Below, one piece after another: positions 7,377-10,520 of a stretch of 10,520 nt of DNA. Both the position numbers and the translations under genes were made by a program. The notes beneath the pieces were generated by a model. It worked only from the letters and a program-made list of their open reading frames with translations. It did no database searches and was not told where the DNA came from. Location of the stretch: the NCBI GenBank assembly GCA_024464195.1, contig JANHAK010000023.1, positions 1 to 10,520 of the forward strand. The letters run 5' to 3'. Origin of the DNA: Methanomassiliicoccales archaeon (GTDB lineage: Archaea > Thermoplasmatota > Thermoplasmata > Methanomassiliicoccales > JACIVX01). Within the stretch, counting starts at the first letter, position 1. Each line of letters opens with the position of its first letter.

Positions 7377-7392
7377 GGCTTGAGTTCAAGCC
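7377..7392. repeat. Perfect 7-bp inverted repeat (second of a pair)
   Basis: GGCTTGA-GT-TCAAGCC is a near-continuous 16-base palindrome, three bases after the first inverted repeat. The two have unrelated arm sequences, so they are not copies of one operator. The role is unknown. The small 2-base centre fits a dimeric protein site better than an RNA hairpin. Confidence 0.6.
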
Positions 7393-7460
7393 GTTTGATT
7401 TAGTAATCCTGACATTTTATTTGGATAAGTAAAGGAAAAGCAACACGCAATGATGCCTGA

Positions 7461-7468
7461 TTTATAGG
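7461..7468 (+). promoter_or_regulatory. TATA-like box of the phosphoesterase gene
   Basis: TTTATAGG lies about 25-35 bases before the two possible starts (TTG 7489, ATG 7498). This spacing would make the message leaderless or nearly so, which fits the absence of a properly spaced Shine-Dalgarno (GGAG at 7467-7470 is too far away). Confidence 0.4.
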
Positions 7469-7497
7469 AGTTCGTCAAATTCAGAATATTGAGAGAG

Positions 7498-7947
7498 ATG
7501 GCGCTCGACGAATACAAGAAAAAGAGAAATTTTATCATAACCCCGGAGCCAGAGGGAAGCGTTCAAGGGATTGAGGATGAGTTTGTCATTCAAGAACATC
7601 ATGCCTCGCACTTGCATTTCGATTTTCGCCTTTCCCTTGACGGCGTCCTGAAAAGTTGGGCTATTCCAAAAGGTGTCCCTTTGGAAAAGGGCGTCAAGCG
7701 TCTCGCTGTCGAAACAGAAGATCATCCAATTGAATATCTTAATTTCGAGGGCGTGATTCCCGAAGGCCAATATGGTTCCGGAGAAGTGAAGATCTGGGAT
7801 AGAGGGAAATTTCATCTTGTCGAGAGAACCCCTGACAGAATCGTTATTGACATCGAAGGCACGAAACTGAGAGGCCGATATGCACTGATCAGATTTAAGG
7901 GAAAAGAAAAAGATGTAAAGAACTGGCTCCTCATCAAGACGAAATAA
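7498..7947 (+). CDS. Stand-alone LigD-type 3'-phosphoesterase (PE domain)
   Basis: This is a 149-residue protein consisting only of the 3'-phosphoesterase domain, which in bacteria is fused to the LigD ligase. Family members trim a 3' ribonucleotide and remove 3'-phosphates from broken DNA or RNA ends, using Mn2+. From the ATG: LDEYKKKRNFIITPEPEG at 3-20 is the usual domain entry; FVIQEHHASHLHFDFRL at 29-45 carries the metal-site pattern H34, H40, D42, R44; LKSWAIPKG is at 51-59; EDHPIEY at 74-80 gives H76 and Y80; then FEGVIPEGQYGSGEV, IWDRG, LRGRYALIRFK and WLLIK. The spacing of these residues matches the catalytic set of the Pseudomonas LigD domain, so it should be active. An upstream TTG (7489) would add MRE; ATG is preferred. 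No ligase, polymerase or Ku gene is adjacent. Stand-alone versions are known in archaea. Confidence 0.95.
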   Translation: MALDEYKKKRNFIITPEPEGSVQGIEDEFVIQEHHASHLHFDFRLSLDGVLKSWAIPKGVPLEKGVKRLAVETEDHPIEYLNFEGVIPEGQYGSGEVKIWDRGKFHLVERTPDRIVIDIEGTKLRGRYALIRFKGKEKDVKNWLLIKTK

Positions 7948-7964
7948 TTAACAGAAACGATTTG

Positions 7965-8004
7965 ATTCGAGACGAATTTGATCTGATTTTTTTCGAAAAA
8001 AAAA
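7965..8004. terminator. Two-way terminator between convergent genes
   Basis: A small hairpin, ATTCG-AGA-CGAAT (7965-7977), is followed by T7-CG-A9 (7987-8004), of which 7987-8002 is a perfect palindrome. Both strands therefore offer a run of T, as archaeal transcription ends need, between the phosphoesterase gene (plus) and the small protein gene (minus). Confidence 0.6.
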
Positions 8005-8039
8005 CTCGAGACAAAATTATCAAAAGAGACCAAGATAAG

Positions 8040-8061
8040 AGAAAAACAATAAAAAGAAAAA
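8040..8061 (-). terminator. T-rich terminator of the small unknown gene
   Basis: On the minus strand the stop codon is followed at once by several T runs (TTTTTC, TTTTTATTG, TTTTTC). This is typical of an archaeal T-tract terminator; there is no hairpin here. Confidence 0.55.
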
Positions 8062-8286
8062 TTACTTGGATTTCTTCATGATTTTCATCCAGCCGCCGCT
8101 CTCGTATACGGCAAGTCCTCTCTTCGCGAGCGTCTTCTCAAATTCTTCCCATGAGATGATCTCGAGGCGAGGATTGTTTCCCTTTGTGAATTGGACACCA
8201 GTTGTTCCCTTGACACGTCCGGGCTTCAATCCTTTCTTCTTAGCAATTTCTTTTGCCTTATCCAGGCTTATTTGTTCCATTACCAA
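8062..8286 (-). CDS. Small basic protein of unknown function
   Basis: A 74-residue protein (72 from the internal ATG at 8280). It begins with a lysine-rich helix (SLDKAKEIAKKKG), continues KPGRVKGTTGVQFTKGNNPR and LEIISWEEFEKTLAKRG, and ends LAVYESGGWMKIMKKSK. There are no cysteines, no membrane segment and no signal peptide. It looks like a compact helix-strand-helix-strand fold and probably stays in the cytoplasm. I recognise no named domain, though the style is that of small conserved archaeal hypotheticals. The start is unclear: AGGAGG (8300-8295) is 8 bases before TTG 8286 but 14 before ATG 8280, so the ribosome site favours TTG while codon choice favours ATG. It is a single gene with its own promoter and terminator, suggesting independent and possibly high expression. 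The basic ends allow a nucleic-acid role, but this is speculation. Confidence 0.85.
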   Translation of the reverse strand: MVMEQISLDKAKEIAKKKGLKPGRVKGTTGVQFTKGNNPRLEIISWEEFEKTLAKRGLAVYESGGWMKIMKKSK

Positions 8287-8294
8287 TTCTTTTC

Positions 8295-8300
8295 CCTCCT
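8295..8300 (-). promoter_or_regulatory. Strong Shine-Dalgarno of the small unknown gene
   Basis: AGGAGG on the minus strand (AGGAGGG if one base more is counted) is the best ribosome binding site in the window. Its spacing is 8 bases to TTG 8286 and 14 bases to ATG 8280, so it bears directly on the choice of start. Confidence 0.75.
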
Positions 8301-8362
8301 ATTTTCGCAAGTCAATTTCGGCCAGCAACAGGCCATATGACTGGATAGTAATGCTTCATGCT

Positions 8363-8374
8363 CATATATAAAAT
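8363..8374 (-). promoter_or_regulatory. TATA box of the small unknown gene
   Basis: The minus strand reads ATTTTATATATG, a strong archaeal TATA match. Transcription would start near 8340 and give a leader of about 55 bases. That leader contains GGCC-TGTTGCT-GGCC, able to form a short hairpin, before the AGGAGG site. Confidence 0.6.
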
Positions 8375-8530
8375 TTTTCATATAATGCTCTTTATCCAGT
8401 GCCTATCCCTTTTAAAAATCTATCTCTCGCCGAATCAACAAACCAGATATATGGCTAATACTGGAAGGCAATCTGATCCGTTTTCACGACTCTCCCAACC
8501 CTCTCCTATTCACAGATATTGCGATTAAAA

Positions 8531-8541
8531 AGCTTTATTTC
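8531..8541 (+). promoter_or_regulatory. TATA-like box of the glmM-glmU pair
   Basis: GCTTTATTTCC lies about 35 bases before the GTG start of glmM, giving a start of transcription near 8560 and a very short leader. A four-codon frame, ATG GCG ATC TAA, occupies 8558-8569 and ends one base before the GTG. The TATA assignment rests on position and AT content only. Confidence 0.35.
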
Positions 8542-8570
8542 CGGCAATTTTCTTTTAATGGCGATCTAAC

Positions 8571-9878
8571 GTGACATCACTTTTCGGCTCCTCAGGCATC
8601 CGCGGTCTTGTCAATCATGAAATGACAATTGATTTGGCACAAGCGGTTGGCGCTGCCATCGGTGGTCAGTATCGCAGGGTTGTCATCGGGAAAGATGTTC
8701 GAACGAGTGGGGACATGATCGCTTGCGCTCTCTCTTCTGGGATCATGTCATGTGGTGGTGATGTTTACGATGCTGGCATAGTACCAACGCCTACCCTCGC
8801 GCATGCGACAAGAGATTACGATTGCGGTATAATGATCACGGCCTCCCATAACCCACCAGAATACAACGGAATCAAGATATGGAATCCCGATGGATCCTCA
8901 TTCGATGATGATCAGATGGAAGACATCGAAAACGTGGTGAGATTGCTAAAGTTCAAAAAGGTTGACTGGAGAAGTGTCGGGACGAAGTTCACACATGAGG
9001 GCGCGATCGAGTCTCACATCGAAATCATTTCAAGACTTGTCGGCCCAATTGCGGCAAAGGTTGTCGTTGATTGCGGATGCGGTGCTACCTCTATCATCAC
9101 GCCCCGCCTTCTTAGAGAACTCGGTTGTAAAGTCGTCTCGATCAATTCGCACCCAGATGGCTTTTTTCCTGGAAGATTGCCAGAACCGACCGAAGATCAA
9201 CTGGTGCGATTGAAAGATATCGTTCTCAACGAGCATGCCGATATCGGCATCGCCCACGATGGTGATGGCGATCGGGTTGTGATTATCGACGAGAAGGGAC
9301 GATTTATCGGGGGCGACAAATTGCTTGCCCTGCTGACTGCAATGTTTGGAAAAGGCGGAGTGGTGACGACGATCGATTCCTCGATGATCATCGACGAATT
9401 GGTTGGGGGCAAAGTGGTGAGGACAAGAGTTGGTGACGCGTACGTCTCGACCATGATGAAACAAACTGGGATCGAGTTTGGCGGGGAGCCTTCGGGCACT
9501 TTCATTTTCGCGAAGAATTCGCTTTGTCCCGACGGGATTTATGCCGCTGCTCTCCTGGTTAAAATCGCCTCTGAAAATAAAATTTCTGAAATCGTTGACT
9601 CGTTGCAAATCTATCCATCATTTAGAGGTTCTTTCAATTTCGAGCGTGCGAGAAGGAGAGAAATCGAAAGCAGGCTCGCGCAAGAAATTGAAAAGGTGAA
9701 GTGCGATAATCTGTTAACGATGGATGGATTTAGAGCCGAATTCTCAGATGGTTGGTTCCTTATTCGATTATCTGGGACGGAGCCAAAAATGAGGATCACA
9801 GTCGAAGCGCGTACAGAAGAAGCGCTCACGAGGCTCAAGACCATTTCGACAGAAATCGCAAGAAGGTGTATTTCATGA
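8571..9878 (+). CDS. glmM: Phosphohexomutase, probable phosphoglucosamine mutase (GlmM-like)
   Basis: This enzyme of the alpha-D-phosphohexomutase family moves phosphate between C6 and C1 of a sugar; in this context the likely step is glucosamine-6-P to glucosamine-1-P. It has 435 residues, slightly short of the usual 445-455. Motifs: N-terminal LFGSSGIRGLVN at 4-15; active-site TASHNP at 90-95, with Ser92 the phosphoserine; metal loop DGDGDR at 230-235 (D230, D232, D234); sugar-binding GGEPSG at 304-309; phosphate-binding RLSGTEPKMR at 399-408. The start is GTG at 8571, chosen because it gives the family N-terminus and no in-frame ATG is suitable; GGCGATC upstream is a weak ribosome site. 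The stop overlaps the next gene by ATGA. Phosphoglucomutase or phosphomannomutase activity is the alternative, as archaeal members are hard to tell apart by sequence. Confidence 0.93.
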   Translation: MTSLFGSSGIRGLVNHEMTIDLAQAVGAAIGGQYRRVVIGKDVRTSGDMIACALSSGIMSCGGDVYDAGIVPTPTLAHATRDYDCGIMITASHNPPEYNGIKIWNPDGSSFDDDQMEDIENVVRLLKFKKVDWRSVGTKFTHEGAIESHIEIISRLVGPIAAKVVVDCGCGATSIITPRLLRELGCKVVSINSHPDGFFPGRLPEPTEDQLVRLKDIVLNEHADIGIAHDGDGDRVVIIDEKGRFIGGDKLLALLTAMFGKGGVVTTIDSSMIIDELVGGKVVRTRVGDAYVSTMMKQTGIEFGGEPSGTFIFAKNSLCPDGIYAAALLVKIASENKISEIVDSLQIYPSFRGSFNFERARRREIESRLAQEIEKVKCDNLLTMDGFRAEFSDGWFLIRLSGTEPKMRITVEARTEEALTRLKTISTEIARRCIS

Positions 9879-10520
9879 AAGCGCTTATTTTAGCCGCAGG
9901 CGAGGGGACGAGGCTCAGACCTTTGACATCGAACATTCCGAAACCGCTGCTACTCGTTGCTGGAAAACCATTTCTCAGTCATTTGATCGCCGCTCTGAAA
10001 GACGCTGGTATCAAAGAAATCAGTCTTCTCGTTGGCTGGAAGAGCAACAGAATTAAGGAATTTTATGGTGACGGTTCGGCTGAAGGCGTCATCATCGAAT
10101 ATCTTGAACAGAAAGAGAGAATGGGCACAGCGCACGCGATCGGCATCGCTGAGAGCGCCATGAAAGATTCATTTCTCTGCGTCAACGGCGATATCGTCGT
10201 CTCTGCTTCGGACCTCAAAGAGATGATCAGTCTCCATCGCAAATATGGATCAATCGTTATGGGAGCTGTGACAGTCGAGGATCCATCGAGGTTTGGTGTC
10301 ATCGAGATATCAGGAGAAAAACTTTTGAAAATTATTGAAAAGCCAAAAGTTCCATCATCGAAGCTCGTCAATGCTGGTGTGTTTATCTTCACACCAGAAA
10401 TTTTTCAATGGATCAGGAAGACAAAACGATCGCCGAGGGGAGAATATGAGATCACGGACAGCCTCAACATGATTGCCGCATCGCATAACGTGATCGTTTA
10501 TCCTTTGAAAGAAGGTTGGA
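9875..10520 (+). CDS. glmU: Sugar-1-phosphate nucleotidyltransferase, GlmU-like (3' end cut by window edge)
   Basis: This enzyme joins a sugar-1-phosphate to a nucleotide, making UDP-GlcNAc or a related NDP-sugar. 215 codons are in the window. The N-terminus is MKALILAAGEGTRLRPLT (1-18), the nucleotide-binding loop, followed by PKPLL with Lys23. Further motifs are ERMGTAHAIG (81-90), CVNGD with metal ligand Asp106, a FGVIEI strand at 140-145, EKP at 155-157 and VNAGVFIF at 165-172, then EYEITDSL at 190-197. This is the full core of the RmlA-like fold. The frame is still open at the window end, so a C-terminal left-handed beta-helix (acetyltransferase) may follow, as in archaeal bifunctional GlmU-like enzymes, but it cannot be seen. 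The ATG overlaps the glmM stop (ATGA), so the two steps are co-translated. Glucose- or mannose-1-P specificity remains possible. Confidence 0.9.
   Translation, partial: MKALILAAGEGTRLRPLTSNIPKPLLLVAGKPFLSHLIAALKDAGIKEISLLVGWKSNRIKEFYGDGSAEGVIIEYLEQKERMGTAHAIGIAESAMKDSFLCVNGDIVVSASDLKEMISLHRKYGSIVMGAVTVEDPSRFGVIEISGEKLLKIIEKPKVPSSKLVNAGVFIFTPEIFQWIRKTKRSPRGEYEITDSLNMIAASHNVIVYPLKEGW

Noticed and set aside
8453..8530. A 25-codon plus-strand frame (MANTGRQSDPFSRL...) before glmM
   Set aside because: No ribosome binding site and low-complexity composition; it overlaps the region expected to hold the glmM promoter.
9030..9608. A 192-codon minus-strand open frame opposite glmM
   Set aside because: It lies entirely antisense to a gene with all catalytic motifs intact and has no recognisable domain or start signal.

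Overview
The window reads as chromosomal DNA from a euryarchaeon. The evidence is the archaeal/eukaryote-like end of the SMC ATPase (the switch segment reads SLRK instead of the bacterial THRK), a stand-alone LigD-type 3'-phosphoesterase, an archaeal GlmM/GlmU-like sugar-nucleotide pair, a tRNA-Leu without an encoded CCA end, AT-rich TATA-like boxes and T-rich ends in place of bacterial -35/-10 promoters. A Thermoplasmata-like lineage is possible, but this is a guess from gene content; the sequence alone does not fix it.

Left part (1-4657, minus strand): a tightly packed condensin operon, smc - scpA - scpB. smc and scpA overlap by 4 bases (ATGA) and scpB starts one base after the scpA stop. 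Only the first 45 codons of scpB are in the window. The three products form the SMC-ScpA-ScpB complex that organises and helps separate chromosomes. Upstream of smc lies the longest gene-free stretch (4658-5210). It holds a TATA-like box and a compact set of overlapping palindromes where the smc transcript would be expected to start.

Middle (5211-7304): a 12-helix major facilitator transporter on the plus strand runs toward a short-chain flavodoxin on the minus strand, with 14 bases between their stops. The flavodoxin is preceded by a five-codon upstream ORF that has a better ribosome binding site than the flavodoxin itself. Next comes tRNA-Leu(CAG) on the minus strand. Two adjacent perfect inverted repeats lie between it and the divergent phosphoesterase gene.

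Right part (7498-10520): a stand-alone LigD-family 3'-phosphoesterase (DNA/RNA 3'-end repair) is convergent with a 72-74 residue conserved-looking protein of unknown function. A symmetric T7/A9 terminator-like sequence separates them. Then glmM-like phosphohexomutase (GTG start) and a glmU-like nucleotidyltransferase (cut by the window end) form a translationally coupled pair (ATGA overlap) that probably makes activated amino sugar or hexose (UDP-GlcNAc type) for glycans.

Most of the window is housekeeping. I see no CRISPR array, transposon, integrase or defence cluster. The points worth a second look are regulatory: the smc palindrome cluster, the twin inverted repeats by tRNA-Leu, the mini-ORF before flavodoxin, and the unknown small protein with its own well-formed promoter and ribosome binding site.
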